Positions 7,997-16,680 of a stretch of 64,000 bases of DNA are shown here, piece by piece (the first letter of the stretch is position 1; every line of letters begins with the position of its first letter). The notes below the pieces were generated by a model, which was not told the origin of the DNA, did no database searches, and saw nothing but the letters and a program-made list of their open reading frames with translations. A program made the position numbers and the translations under genes. The DNA is from JBOHDX01 sp050700835 (lineage in GTDB: Bacteria > Actinomycetota > Actinomycetes > Propionibacteriales > Nocardioidaceae), in contig JBOHDX010000004.1 in NCBI GenBank assembly GCA_050700835.1, forward strand, positions 23,514 through 87,513, in the 5' to 3' direction.

Positions 7997-8079
7997 TTGC
8001 GCAAGAGTCGTTCGTTGGGCTGGACAGCTTGTACGATAGGTCAGGGTGAGCCAGTCGATCTGCGGGCAGGTTGCCCAAC
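7997..8079. promoter_or_regulatory. hppD/lrp divergent control region with short palindromes
   Basis: The 210-bp divergent space holds TTGCGCAA at 7997-8004 and GTTGCCCAAC at 8070-8079, two related short palindromes about 73 bp apart. Lrp/AsnC proteins commonly bind several weak, spaced sites. A TTGTACGATAG stretch near 8030 could supply a -10 element. These are candidates only. Confidence 0.35.
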
Positions 8080-8147
8080 GGGCAGGACTGGCCCATCGAC
8101 CCGGTTGGCCGCCGGGCCGCGGGTGGTCATGACAGCACGGAGGATGG

Positions 8148-8627
8148 ATGACGCGACGCGTCGACACCTTGGACTCCTCGATCATGCAGCTGTACGCCGC
8201 CGAGCCACGGATCGGGGTGCTCGAGGCGTCCCGGCGGCTAGGAGTCGCCCGTGGAACGGTGCAGGCACGACTCGACCGACTCGCCGCCGACGGGGTCATC
8301 CGGGGGTGGGGACCGGAGGTCGACCCGGCCGAGATCGGCTATCCGGTGAACGCGTTCCTGACCCTGGAGATCCGGCAGGGCGCCGGACACGAGGCGGTCT
8401 CGGAGCACCTGGCGTCGATCCCGGAGGTGCTCGAGGCGTTCACCATCACCGGTGCCGGCGACCTGTGGTGCCGGTGCGTCGCGCGGTCCAACGCCGACCT
8501 GCAAAGAGTAATCGACGCCGTCGTCGACTATGACGGGATCGAGCGCACGTCGACGACGATCGCGCTCGCCACCCAGATCCCGCACCGGGTCGTACCCCTG
8601 CTGGCGGCGGCCGTAGCCGAGCCGTGA
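8148..8627 (+). CDS. Lrp/AsnC-family transcriptional regulator
   Basis: The 159-residue protein has an N-terminal winged helix (LDSSIMQLYAAEPRIG through ARLDRLAADGVIRGWG, residues 6-57) and a C-terminal RAM/ACT-like ligand domain with the conserved TGAGDLWCRCV stretch near 100. It is divergent from hppD and probably senses tyrosine, phenylalanine or a related amino or keto acid to control that gene. The regulatory assignment is from position; the family call is direct. Confidence 0.88.
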   Translation: MTRRVDTLDSSIMQLYAAEPRIGVLEASRRLGVARGTVQARLDRLAADGVIRGWGPEVDPAEIGYPVNAFLTLEIRQGAGHEAVSEHLASIPEVLEAFTITGAGDLWCRCVARSNADLQRVIDAVVDYDGIERTSTTIALATQIPHRVVPLLAAAVAEP

Positions 8628-8664
8628 CCGTTGGCCCGATGCGCCCAGTCACCCGAGCGCCCAG

Positions 8665-9294
8665 TCAGGTGAGCAGTGCGGCCATCTCCCGCGCCGCTCG
8701 GACCACGCGCGGACCGATCCGGGTCTCGTCGAGCTCGGCGAGCGCAACGACGCCGACCGAGGCCGCGAGAGCGGGTACGCCAAGAACGGGAGCCGCGACA
8801 CCGTAGGCGCCGGACTGCAGCTCACCCTGCGTCACGACGTAGCCGGGGTCGGCCAGCGGACCAGCCAGCGCGCGCCCGGCCGCACCGCGGCCGAGCGGAT
8901 GACGGGCGCCGACCCGGTAGGCCACGTGGTAGTCGGTCCACGTCGGCTCGACCACCGAGACCGCGAGCGCCTCCTCGCCGTCAGTGATGGTCAGGTGCGC
9001 GGTCGCACCGACGTCCTCGGCCAGTGCCCGCAGCACCGGAGCCGCCTTGTGCTGAAGAGAGGGCTCAACCCCTCGGGCCAGCCGCACGACGCCGAGCCCG
9101 ATGTGCACGACACCGTCGTGGTCACGGCGTACCAGGCTGTGCTGCTGGAGGGTGGCGACGAGCCGGTAGACCACGGTCCTGTTGATGCCGAGGTCCGTGG
9201 CGAGCTCGCTGACCGTGCGCCCGCGCGGCTGGTCGGCCAGGATTGCCAGCAGCCGCAACCCCCGATCAAGCGTCTGCGACGTCTCGGCGACCAC
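8665..9294 (-). CDS. IclR-family transcriptional regulator
   Basis: The 209-residue protein has an IclR-type winged helix at residues 4-65 (TLDRGLRLLAIL, GINRTVVYRLV) and a shortened effector domain ending at TRIGPRVVRAAREMAALL. Full IclR proteins are about 250 residues, so the effector domain is compact. IclR regulators often control aromatic-acid breakdown, so hmgA/fahA are plausible targets and the palindrome at 1380 is a possible site. That link is inference. The start is GTG at 9294. Confidence 0.85.
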   Translation of the reverse strand: MVAETSQTLDRGLRLLAILADQPRGRTVSELATDLGINRTVVYRLVATLQQHSLVRRDHDGVVHIGLGVVRLARGVEPSLQHKAAPVLRALAEDVGATAHLTITDGEEALAVSVVEPTWTDYHVAYRVGARHPLGRGAAGRALAGPLADPGYVVTQGELQSGAYGVAAPVLGVPALAASVGVVALAELDETRIGPRVVRAAREMAALLT

Positions 9295-9349
9295 CCGCGC
9301 AGCCTAACCGTGTGACCGCGCACCCCCCTCGCTCAGCCTTGGGAGCGGG

Positions 9350-11116
9350 TCAGGCGGAAGGGCGGGCGGCCCAGTCGCGAAGCGTCTCGATCCGCGCGCC
9401 CAGCTCGTCGGCGGTCGCCTGGGCGGCCGGCGGACCTCCGCATGCCTGCCGCAGCCTGGCGTGAGTGACGCCGTGCGGCTGCCCGCTGCGGTGGTACCAC
9501 GCGGCGACCAGCCCGCTCAGCTCGCGGCGCAGCAGCGAGCGGCGTTCATGGGCTGCCGGACCGTTCGCGCCGGAGTCCTCGTCGGCCCCGGCGACCCGAC
9601 GCTGCTCGCGCAGTCGCTCGCTCTGGCGGCGGCTCAGGAGGGCGCGCACCTGGTCCGGCTCGAGCAACCCCGGGATGCCGAGGAAGTCCATCTCCTCGTC
9701 GCTGCCGAGCGCGGTCACGCCCTCGTGGCCGAACTCGCCACCGTCGAAGACGACTCGGTCGAACGCGGCCTCGCTGCCGAGCGCCGCGAATCCAGGCAGG
9801 TCCTCAGGCACGTGGTCGTCCCGCTGCGCGCTGTCCACCAAGTCCCGCTCGGCGGCGAAGATGTCGTCCTCATCGGTCACCGGGCGTCCGAGCGCGTGGT
9901 CACGCTCGACCTCCATGGTGGCCGCTAGGGCCAGCAGCCCGGGCACGCTGGGCAGGAACACCGAGGCGGTCTCGCCGTGACGCCGCGCCCGGACGAACCG
10001 CCCCACCGCCTGCGCGAAGTACAGCGGCGTCGCGGTGGTGGTGGCATAGACACCGACGGTCAGTCGAGGTACATCGACGCCCTCGCTGACCATGCGCACG
10101 GCGACCATCCATCGGCTGTCGGATCCTGCGTACTCAGCGATCCGCCGGCCGGCCGACGCCTCGTCCGAGAGGACGACGGTGGGCTTCTCACCACTCACAG
10201 CGGCCAGCGCGCGGGCGTACGCCCGAGCCGACTCCCGGTCGCTGGCGATCACGAGGCCGCCGGCGTCGGGGACGTGCCGACGCACCTCGGTGAGCCGGGT
10301 GTCGGCCGCGGCCAGCACCGCGGGGACCCACGAGCCCTGTGGGTCGAGCGCGGTGCGCAGCGCCTGCGCGGTCAGGTCCTTGGTGAGGGGCTCACCGAGC
10401 CGAGCCGCGATCTCCTGGCCGGCACTCGACCGCCAGCGCATCTGTCCGGAGTACGCCATGAACAGCACCGGCCGCACGACGCCGTCGGCGAGCGCCCGCG
10501 CGTAGCCGTAGGCGTAGTCGGCCGCACTGCGCGGCACCCCGTCGGCATCCGGCGCGTACGTCACGAACGGGATCGGGTTGACGTCGGACCGGAACGGTGT
10601 GCCGGTCAGCGCCAGTCGCCGCTCCGCGGGCTCGAACGCCTCCCGGACCGCCTCTCCCCAGGCCAAGGCGTCACCGGCGTGGTGCACCTCGTCGAGGATG
10701 ACCAACGTCTTCGAGCGTTCGACCCGCACCCGGTAGGCCAGGGGGTTCGTGGCCACGCCGGCATAGGTGAGCGCGAAGCCCTGGAAGTCGCGCGACACGA
10801 GGCCGGTGCGACCGGTGTAGGACGGGTCGAGCGGGATGCCCGCCCGCCCGGCCGCCTGGGCCCACTGGGTCTTGAGGTGGTCGGTCGGCGTGACCACCAC
10901 GACCCGGTCGATCCGCCGGCATTCAAGCAGCTGCGCCGCGACCTGCAGGGCGAACGTCGTCTTGCCGGCGCCCGGTGTGGCGACAGCGAGGAAGTCGCGG
11001 GAGTCGCGGGAGGAGTACGCCTCCAGCGCGTCGGTCTGCCACGCGCGGAGCTTCGTCGCAATGCCCCAGGGGGCCCGGTCCGGAAAGGCGGGTGGGAGGT
11101 GGGCAGCCTGACTCAC
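9350..11116 (-). CDS. SF2 DEAD/DEAH-box helicase
   Basis: The 588-residue protein has ATP-dependent helicase motifs in order: TPGAGKTTF (Walker A, near 42), VTPTDHLKTQW (Ia), ILDEVHH (a DEVH variant of motif II), LTGTPFRSD (III), then the second RecA domain with SEGVDVP and QAVGRFVRARR (VI). The GTG at 11116 is chosen because GGAAGGA lies just upstream; an extension to 11236 has no such site. A helicase of this type is typically found beside DUF3039 and YqgE genes in actinobacteria, as here. The nucleic-acid substrate is unknown. Confidence 0.88.
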   Translation of the reverse strand: MSQAAHLPPAFPDRAPWGIATKLRAWQTDALEAYSSRDSRDFLAVATPGAGKTTFALQVAAQLLECRRIDRVVVVTPTDHLKTQWAQAAGRAGIPLDPSYTGRTGLVSRDFQGFALTYAGVATNPLAYRVRVERSKTLVILDEVHHAGDALAWGEAVREAFEPAERRLALTGTPFRSDVNPIPFVTYAPDADGVPRSAADYAYGYARALADGVVRPVLFMAYSGQMRWRSSAGQEIAARLGEPLTKDLTAQALRTALDPQGSWVPAVLAAADTRLTEVRRHVPDAGGLVIASDRESARAYARALAAVSGEKPTVVLSDEASAGRRIAEYAGSDSRWMVAVRMVSEGVDVPRLTVGVYATTTATPLYFAQAVGRFVRARRHGETASVFLPSVPGLLALAATMEVERDHALGRPVTDEDDIFAAERDLVDSAQRDDHVPEDLPGFAALGSEAAFDRVVFDGGEFGHEGVTALGSDEEMDFLGIPGLLEPDQVRALLSRRQSERLREQRRVAGADEDSGANGPAAHERRSLLRRELSGLVAAWYHRSGQPHGVTHARLRQACGGPPAAQATADELGARIETLRDWAARPSA

Positions 11117-11196
11117 GTGGTCCTTCCATCGGGTCCTGGGGCGAGGCGTCAGGGTAGCCCGAGGCGACGTGGATCCGGCGCCCGACTCGCGACGGG

Positions 11197-12636
11197 TCAG
11201 TGCGCCGAGACCGGTCGCGGCGGCAGCACCCGCCACGCGACCGCCAGCGCGGCCAGCGCCACCAGGACCGGTGCAGCGAACACCGCGGCGAACAACGTCA
11301 CCTGGTCGGTGGCGCCCCGCAGCGAGGCGTACACGACGCCGCCGAGACCCGCGAGCACGATCGAGCCGAGCGCGTCAGCCATCTGCAGCCCGGCGGAGTT
11401 GACACCTTGCTCGTCCGGCGAGCTGAGGTCCAGCAGCAGCACCGACAACGAGGAGAACACCATGCCCATGCCGATGCCCGCGGTGGTCCAGCCCAAGGCC
11501 GTGAACCACGACGGCACGGACCACGGGGCCCGGTCCCACACCGGCGAGACGCCAACCATGATTCCGACCAGCACGATCCCGGCGCCGATGCGGACGATCC
11601 GCCCCCGCGCCTCGAGGCCGGCGAGCCGCCCCTGCCACCAGGACCCGAACGCCCAGCCGAACGCCGCGCCGGTCAACGACAGACCAGACCCGGTGGGCGT
11701 GAGGCCGCGATGCGTCACCAGCATCAGCGGCAGGAACGACTCGGTGGCGAAGAAGGCACCGGCCATCACCCCGCGCAGCGCGATCACCGACGGGAGACCG
11801 CGGCGAACCCGCAACGTGCCCGGGGGCAGGAGCCGGTGCAGCGCCGGCAGCATCAGGGCGACGCCGGCCGCCGACAGGAGTACGCCCGGGACCACATGGC
11901 CGTCCTCACCGAGGGTGCCGCCCTGCTGCAATGCCACGACACCCACGGCGAGCAGCACCGCCCACGTGGTCCGCCGCCCAGCGAGCCGTGGCGCCTCCGG
12001 ATCGGGCACGCGCGAGGCCGGGACGGCGGGGTGGACCAGGAGGTACGGCAGGGCCACGAACGGAACCAGGCCCCAGAACACCCATCGCCACGACGCGTGC
12101 TCGGCCAAGGCGCCAGCGACCAGTGGGCCGACCACGGACGGCACCACCCAGGCGGCCGAGATCCACGCGAACATCCGGGGCCGCAGCGTCACGGGGTACA
12201 CCTGCCCGACGACGACGTAGACGGCCACGATCAGCGCGCCCCCGCCGAGGCCCTGCACGGCGCGCCCGACGATGAACACGAGCATCGTCGGCGCCGTGCC
12301 GGACAGCCCGAGCCCGGCAGCGAAGACGACCACGCCGGCGACGAGGGGCAGCCGCGGCCCGAGCCGGTCGCACAATGGACCGCTCACGGCCGTCGCGAAC
12401 AGGCTGGCCGTCATGAATGCGGTGAACGCCCAGGCGTACAGGCGTAGGCCGTGCAGCTCACGGGCCGCCACGGGCATCGCGGTGGCGACCGCCATCGCCT
12501 CGAACGCCACCAGCACGATCAGCGCCACCAGGCCGACGGTGGCCCGCCGCAGCCGAGGATGGAAGACGGACCCTGGGGCCGATCCGGTGTCCGGTACGAC
12601 GGTGGGACCGTGGGTACCGCCGGCCACCGATGTCAT
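11197..12636 (-). CDS. MFS exporter (DHA2/EmrB-like)
   Basis: The 479-residue membrane protein has 12-14 hydrophobic segments. The drug:proton antiporter motifs are recognisable: DRLGPRLPLVAG after the second helix and the motif-C-like GPLVAGALAEHASWRWVFWG. It probably exports small molecules or drugs using the proton gradient. The ATG at 12636 is used; a TTG two codons earlier is possible. It overlaps nothing and sits between the helicase and DUF3039 genes, so it is probably an insertion into an otherwise conserved neighbourhood. Confidence 0.85.
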   Translation of the reverse strand: MTSVAGGTHGPTVVPDTGSAPGSVFHPRLRRATVGLVALIVLVAFEAMAVATAMPVAARELHGLRLYAWAFTAFMTASLFATAVSGPLCDRLGPRLPLVAGVVVFAAGLGLSGTAPTMLVFIVGRAVQGLGGGALIVAVYVVVGQVYPVTLRPRMFAWISAAWVVPSVVGPLVAGALAEHASWRWVFWGLVPFVALPYLLVHPAVPASRVPDPEAPRLAGRRTTWAVLLAVGVVALQQGGTLGEDGHVVPGVLLSAAGVALMLPALHRLLPPGTLRVRRGLPSVIALRGVMAGAFFATESFLPLMLVTHRGLTPTGSGLSLTGAAFGWAFGSWWQGRLAGLEARGRIVRIGAGIVLVGIMVGVSPVWDRAPWSVPSWFTALGWTTAGIGMGMVFSSLSVLLLDLSSPDEQGVNSAGLQMADALGSIVLAGLGGVVYASLRGATDQVTLFAAVFAAPVLVALAALAVAWRVLPPRPVSAH

Positions 12637-12672
12637 GACCAAAGGGTACTCATGACCCTGACGGTCGAGGAG

Positions 12673-12942
12673 TCATGCGTCCGGGTCATGGTCGTCTCCG
12701 CCGGGCTTCATCCCCTCCCAGGCTTCCTTGCACTCGGGGCAGACCGGGAAGCGTTGCGGGTCCCGGCTGGGCACCCACACCTTCCCGCACAGGGCGATGA
12801 CGGGCGTGCCTTCGACCATCGCCGCCACCAGCTTGTCCTTGGGCACATAGTGGGAGAACCGCTCGTGGTCACCGTCGTCGGTGACCGGACGGGTGCGGGT
12901 GTCCTCCACCGTCTGGGTGCCTGGGCTCGGCATGATCGTCAC
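12673..12942 (-). CDS. DUF3039 protein, zinc-ribbon-like
   Basis: The 89-residue acidic protein matches DUF3039: HERFSHYVPKDKL near 27, VIALCGKVWVPSRDP near 48, and VCPECKEAWEG near 67. The three Cys (one in LCGK, two in CPEC) suggest a metal site. This small family is restricted to actinobacteria and has no assigned role. It lies 28 bp downstream of yqgE on the same strand. Confidence 0.85.
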   Translation of the reverse strand: MTIMPSPGTQTVEDTRTRPVTDDGDHERFSHYVPKDKLVAAMVEGTPVIALCGKVWVPSRDPQRFPVCPECKEAWEGMKPGGDDHDPDA

Positions 12943-12970
12943 CCAGGCAGTTTAGGCCGGGACTGGCGTC

Positions 12971-13531
12971 TCAGTTGTGGGTCGGGTCGTCAGGATAGGT
13001 CGACAGCAGCCGCAGCTCGCCTGGCTGGCGACGCAGGACCGACGTCCACAACCGGGACGGGACCGCGGTGGTGAGGTCCTCGTCCCAGGCGTCGACGAGG
13101 AACCAGGCGCCTTCGTCGATCTCGTCGTCGAGCTGTCCGGCCGACCATCCGGCGTACCCCGCGAAGACCCGCATCCCGGCCAACGCAGCCGCGACGACCT
13201 CCACCGGGGTGTCGAGGTCGACCAGCCCGATCCGTCCGTGCATCGGCCGGAATCCCAGTGGCGACTCGGAGTCGGGACCGCCGTTGAGCAACCCGACGGC
13301 GATCGCGGAGTCCGGTGCCACGGGACCGCCGCCGAACAGCGCATCCGGGCTGCTCACCGTCCCGTCCCAGTCGGGCAGCACCACGTCCACGCGGGTCTCG
13401 AGGGGACGGTTCAAGATGACGCCGAGGGTCCCGTCGTTGTCGTCGTCGAGCACCAGCACGACGGCGCGCCGAAAGTGCGGGTCGCGAAGGACAGGGGCGG
13501 CCACGAGCAGCTGCCCGGCTCGGGTGCTCAC
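12971..13531 (-). CDS. YqgE/AlgH family protein
   Basis: The 186-residue protein has the family hallmarks: AAPVLRDPHFRRAVVLVL at the N-terminus, LGVILNRP near 37, GGPV near 67 and the C-terminal RPMHGRIGLVDLD block and WSAGQL motif. The fold is known, but the biochemical role remains unclear even in model bacteria. The start is GTG. It is divergent from the MerR gene. Confidence 0.88.
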   Translation of the reverse strand: MSTRAGQLLVAAPVLRDPHFRRAVVLVLDDDNDGTLGVILNRPLETRVDVVLPDWDGTVSSPDALFGGGPVAPDSAIAVGLLNGGPDSESPLGFRPMHGRIGLVDLDTPVEVVAAALAGMRVFAGYAGWSAGQLDDEIDEGAWFLVDAWDEDLTTAVPSRLWTSVLRRQPGELRLLSTYPDDPTHN

Positions 13532-13625
13532 TGGTCCATCGTGTCACTGCACACGCCGCGACGGGTCCAGTCGGCCGAGTTCCGTGCACCACCCCCACCG
13601 TGAGACGCTTGGCCGCGTCGGATTG

Positions 13626-13679
13626 CCACGATCTCGTGGTACGTCGGCACTTCTCATGGCTCACAGTCCATGTGAAGTG
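13626..13679. promoter_or_regulatory. palindromes upstream of the MerR gene
   Basis: An inverted repeat CACTTCTCATGG (13648-13659) and CCATGTGAAGTG (13668-13679) matches at 11 of 12 positions with an 8-nt centre, ending 44 bp before the MerR start. A second palindrome, CCACGA-TC-TCGTGG, is at 13626-13639. Autoregulation by the MerR protein at 13724 is the obvious hypothesis. Confidence 0.5.
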
Positions 13680-13723
13680 ACAAGGAACCGTGAGAGTGCG
13701 GGTGAGGTCAGCGAGGCGGATCG

Positions 13724-14503
13724 ATGGGTGACGCGAGTGGGGCCGCAGCCGCCGCGCGGCCGGACGAGTTGACCGTCGACGAGCTGGCCGCCCGGGTCGG
13801 CATGACGGTCCGCAACGTGCGTGCCTACGCCGGTCGCGGACTGATTCCCCCGCCGCGCCTGGTGGGCCGGACCGGCTATTACGGCAAGGAGCACGCCCAG
13901 CGGTTGCGTCTGGTGCGTGAGCTGATCGGCCGGGGCTACACGCTGAGCGCGGTGGAGAAGGCACTGAGCTCCTCGGCCCCGACAGCTGCCGGGCACGCGC
14001 TCGATCTGCTTGAGGTGCTGGAGAGCCCGTTGCAGGACGCCGAGCCGCCCGAGGTGATAACCCGGGAGGGCCTCGCCGCACTCGCCGGCATCGACCGCGA
14101 CGATGTCCTGGTCGACCAACTGGTCGAAATGGGCCTCGCCTCCCGGCTCGATGCGGAACGGCTGACGCTGCTGCGACCCTCGGTCGTCCGCGCCGGCGCC
14201 AGGGCGATCGCGCTGGGGTTGCAGCCGGACACCGTGCTCGCGTTGCTGCCGGTGCTGTCGGACCGCCTGTCGACGCTGGCCCGCGCCTTCGTCCACGAGG
14301 TGCGCACCCAGGTGTGGCACCCGTTCATCGAGGCGGGCATGCCGGAGGAGGACTGGCCACGGGTGCTCTCGGTGGTGCAGTCGCTGCTCCCTGTTGCCAG
14401 TCAGGCCACCCTCGCGGTGTTCCGCAACGAGATGTCCGCGGCCGTCCACGACGCGATGGGTCAGGAGCTGGTCGAGCTGTCGTCGCGACAGCCGTCGTCC
14501 TGA
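13724..14503 (+). CDS. MerR-family transcriptional regulator
   Basis: The 259-residue protein has an N-terminal MerR winged helix (LTVDELAARVGMTVRNVRAY, then RTGYYGKEHAQRLRLV) at residues 15-80. An all-helical C-terminal region of about 170 residues lacks metal-binding Cys, so it is not a metal sensor of the MerR/CueR type. The ligand is unknown. It converges on the malic enzyme gene with only one base between the two stops, leaving no room for a separate terminator. Confidence 0.85.
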   Translation: MGDASGAAAAARPDELTVDELAARVGMTVRNVRAYAGRGLIPPPRLVGRTGYYGKEHAQRLRLVRELIGRGYTLSAVEKALSSSAPTAAGHALDLLEVLESPLQDAEPPEVITREGLAALAGIDRDDVLVDQLVEMGLASRLDAERLTLLRPSVVRAGARAIALGLQPDTVLALLPVLSDRLSTLARAFVHEVRTQVWHPFIEAGMPEEDWPRVLSVVQSLLPVASQATLAVFRNEMSAAVHDAMGQELVELSSRQPSS

Positions 14504-14504
14504 C

Positions 14505-15914
14505 TCAGCCCCTGGGGCGGACGCCCTGGCTCGCCTCGACCGACTGGCGCACCGCGGTCGCGACGGCCTGGTGGATGTCCGGGTTGAACACCGACGGCAC
14601 CACGTAGTTGGCGTTCAGCTCCTTGTCGGTCACGACTGAGGAGATCGCCTGCGCAGCGGCGACCAGCAACGCGGTGTTGACCTCGCGGCTCTGCGCGTCG
14701 AGCAATCCGCGGAAGACACCCGGGAACGCCAGGACGTTGTTGATCTGGTTGGGATAGTCCGAGCGACCGGTGGCCACGACCGCGGCATGCTGGCGGGCCA
14801 GACCCGGGTCGATCTCGGGGTCTGGATTGGCCAGCGCGAACACGATCGAGCCCTCGGCCATCGAGGCGACGTCGTCCGCTCCGAGCAGGTTCGGCGCGGA
14901 CACGCCAATGAACACGTCCGCACCCACCAATGCCTCGCGCAGCCCGCCCGAGCGTCCCTCGGAGTTGGTGTGGTCCGCGATCCACTGCACCGAGTCGTTC
15001 ATCGCGGACCGGCCCCGATGGATCACTCCGTCGATGTCGGCGACGGTGACCCGTTGGAGTCCGGCGGCGAGCAACAGCTTGAGGATCGCGCTCCCGGCGG
15101 CACCGGCGCCGGACATCACCAGACGTACGTCGGCGAGCTTCTTGTCCACCACGCGCAACGCATTGGTGAGTGCCGCCATGACCACGATCGCCGTGCCGTG
15201 CTGGTCGTCATGGAAAACCGGGACGTCGAGCAAGGTGCGCAGCCGGGCCTCGATCTCGAAGCAGCGCGGTGCGGAGATGTCCTCCAGGTTGATCCCCGCG
15301 AACACCGGCGCGATCAGCTGGACGGTACGCACGATCTCGTCGGTGTCCTGCGTGTCGAGGCAGATCGGCCAGGCGTCGATCCCGGCGAACCGCTTGAACA
15401 GCGCCGACTTGCCCTCCATCACCGGCAGGGCCGCGGCCGCGCCGATGTTGCCGAGGCCGAGCACTGCCGAGCCGTCGGTGACCACCGCGACGGAGTTGCG
15501 CTTGATCGTCAACCTGCGCACGTCTTCGGGGTTCTCGGCAATGGCCTGGCAGACCCTGGCGACACCCGGCGTGTAGACCATGGACAGGTCGTCGCGGTTG
15601 CGGATCGGATGTTTGCCGGCCATCTCGATCGTTCCACCCAGGTGCATCAGGAAGGTACGGTCGGACACCTTGTGCACGGTGACGCCGGACGAGTCCCGGA
15701 GGGCCTCGACGATGCGCTGTGCATGGTCGGTGTCACTCGCGGCGCAGGTGACGTCGATGCGGAGCCGGTCGGACTCGGAAGCGGTGACGTCGAGCGCGGT
15801 CACGACGCCACCGGCCTTCTCCACGATGGTCGTGAGCTGGCTGGCGGCGCTGCCGCCAGCGGCAACCTCGAGCCGCACGGTGATGGAGTACGAGATGCTC
15901 GGTGGTGCTGGCAC
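14505..15914 (-). CDS. NAD(P)-dependent malic enzyme with N-terminal ACT domain
   Basis: Oxidatively decarboxylates malate to pyruvate. Residues 1-85 form an ACT-like regulatory domain (SYSITVRLEVAAGG). The catalytic part has MVYTPGVARVCQAI, TDGSAVLGLGNIG, FAGINLEDISAPRCFEIE (metal ligands) and FHDDQHGTAIV, then a Rossmann nucleotide domain (VMSGAGAAGSAI) and SDYPNQINNVLAFPGVFRG. The 469 residues equal the short bacterial malic enzyme (about 390) plus the ACT domain. An allosteric amino-acid or metabolite input through ACT is likely but the effector is not evident. Confidence 0.93.
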   Translation of the reverse strand: MPAPPSISYSITVRLEVAAGGSAASQLTTIVEKAGGVVTALDVTASESDRLRIDVTCAASDTDHAQRIVEALRDSSGVTVHKVSDRTFLMHLGGTIEMAGKHPIRNRDDLSMVYTPGVARVCQAIAENPEDVRRLTIKRNSVAVVTDGSAVLGLGNIGAAAALPVMEGKSALFKRFAGIDAWPICLDTQDTDEIVRTVQLIAPVFAGINLEDISAPRCFEIEARLRTLLDVPVFHDDQHGTAIVVMAALTNALRVVDKKLADVRLVMSGAGAAGSAILKLLLAAGLQRVTVADIDGVIHRGRSAMNDSVQWIADHTNSEGRSGGLREALVGADVFIGVSAPNLLGADDVASMAEGSIVFALANPDPEIDPGLARQHAAVVATGRSDYPNQINNVLAFPGVFRGLLDAQSREVNTALLVAAAQAISSVVTDKELNANYVVPSVFNPDIHQAVATAVRQSVEASQGVRPRG

Positions 15915-15964
15915 GCGGTCATGCTCTCACGCGCTCCGGATGCAGCAGCCATCCCTAGGCAGCC

Positions 15965-16000
15965 ATCCGACAGTTGTGCACGGGTGCCTAACTGTCGGAT
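15965..16000. repeat. inverted repeat, AACTGTCGGAT family (copy 1)
   Basis: Perfect 11-bp arms ATCCGACAGTT (15965-15975) and AACTGTCGGAT (15990-16000) flank a 14-nt loop. The element starts 17 bp after the stop of the minus-strand gene ending at 16017, so a terminator function is likely. The same 11-bp word recurs at 62102-62528 in both orientations. Confidence 0.8.
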
Positions 16001-16016
16001 CGCCGGGGGAGGTTGT

Positions 16017-16517
16017 TCAGGCTGCGCAGGTGTGCCGCAGCCGACCGAGCCAGCCCGCGCGGTGCCCGGCCGGCGGTTGGCGGTCCAGAACGATGCTCCG
16101 CGCGTCGTCGCGGAGCTCGAACCCGATGCCGACGGCGTCCGGGTCGTCCATCGCGGCCAGCCCGGCGGCCGACGCGAGGTATCCGAGCTCCTTGTCCCGC
16201 GCTTTGCCAAGGGCGGGGACGTCGTCGTGCGCGTCGAGGATCGCGCGCATCCCGGGCAGGTCGGCGGCCGCGTGGCGCCAGGCGCGGGCGATCGCGGACC
16301 GAAGGTCCATCGGGTCATTCATCAGCTCGCGGTCGATCCGTCCGGACAGCCGGGTGTGCCAGCGCATCTGCACCGCGAGCAACAGGTCTGAGGTGGAGTC
16401 GAAGACCGACGCGGCGTCGATCTCGTTCCAGGGCAGCCGGCCGTCACGATGGCGGTCGGCCACCTCGTCGAGCCGGCGAAGAATGTCGTCACGACGGTGA
16501 TAGGCATCCCAGGTCAT
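16017..16517 (-). CDS. unrecognised 166-residue cytosolic protein
   Basis: I do not recognise the family. The protein is helical and charged, without a signal or membrane segment; features include MTWDAYHRRDDILRRL at the start and a central SDLLLAVQMRWHTRLSGRID. The ATG at 16517 follows a strong GGAAGGAG site; longer in-frame extensions do not. It is divergent from a TetR gene with a shared palindromic operator between them, so it is a likely target of that repressor. Confidence 0.72.
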   Translation of the reverse strand: MTWDAYHRRDDILRRLDEVADRHRDGRLPWNEIDAASVFDSTSDLLLAVQMRWHTRLSGRIDRELMNDPMDLRSAIARAWRHAAADLPGMRAILDAHDDVPALGKARDKELGYLASAAGLAAMDDPDAVGIGFELRDDARSIVLDRQPPAGHRAGWLGRLRHTCAA

Positions 16518-16547
16518 GGGTCTGCTCCTTCCAGTCGTTTCCTGTGC

Positions 16548-16583
16548 GTACCCGACATACTGTCGGTACGTACTTTCAGTATG
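16548..16583. promoter_or_regulatory. palindromic TetR operator candidate
   Basis: GTACCCGACA-TAC-TGTCGGTAC (16548-16569) is a near-perfect palindrome with core CCGACA/TGTCGG. It overlaps a second inverted pair, CATACTG at 16556-16562 and CAGTATG at 16577-16583. It sits in the 163-bp divergent region, 31 bp upstream of the 16517 start. The arrangement is typical for a repressor controlling itself and its neighbour. Confidence 0.65.
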
Positions 16584-16680
16584 GAACGGTGGGCGCCCGG
16601 AAGCAAACTCTGAGTATGTGATCTGGGCCACCACGCAGTAGGGTGCCCGGGATGTCCGGGAGCAGAGAGACGACTCAGCC

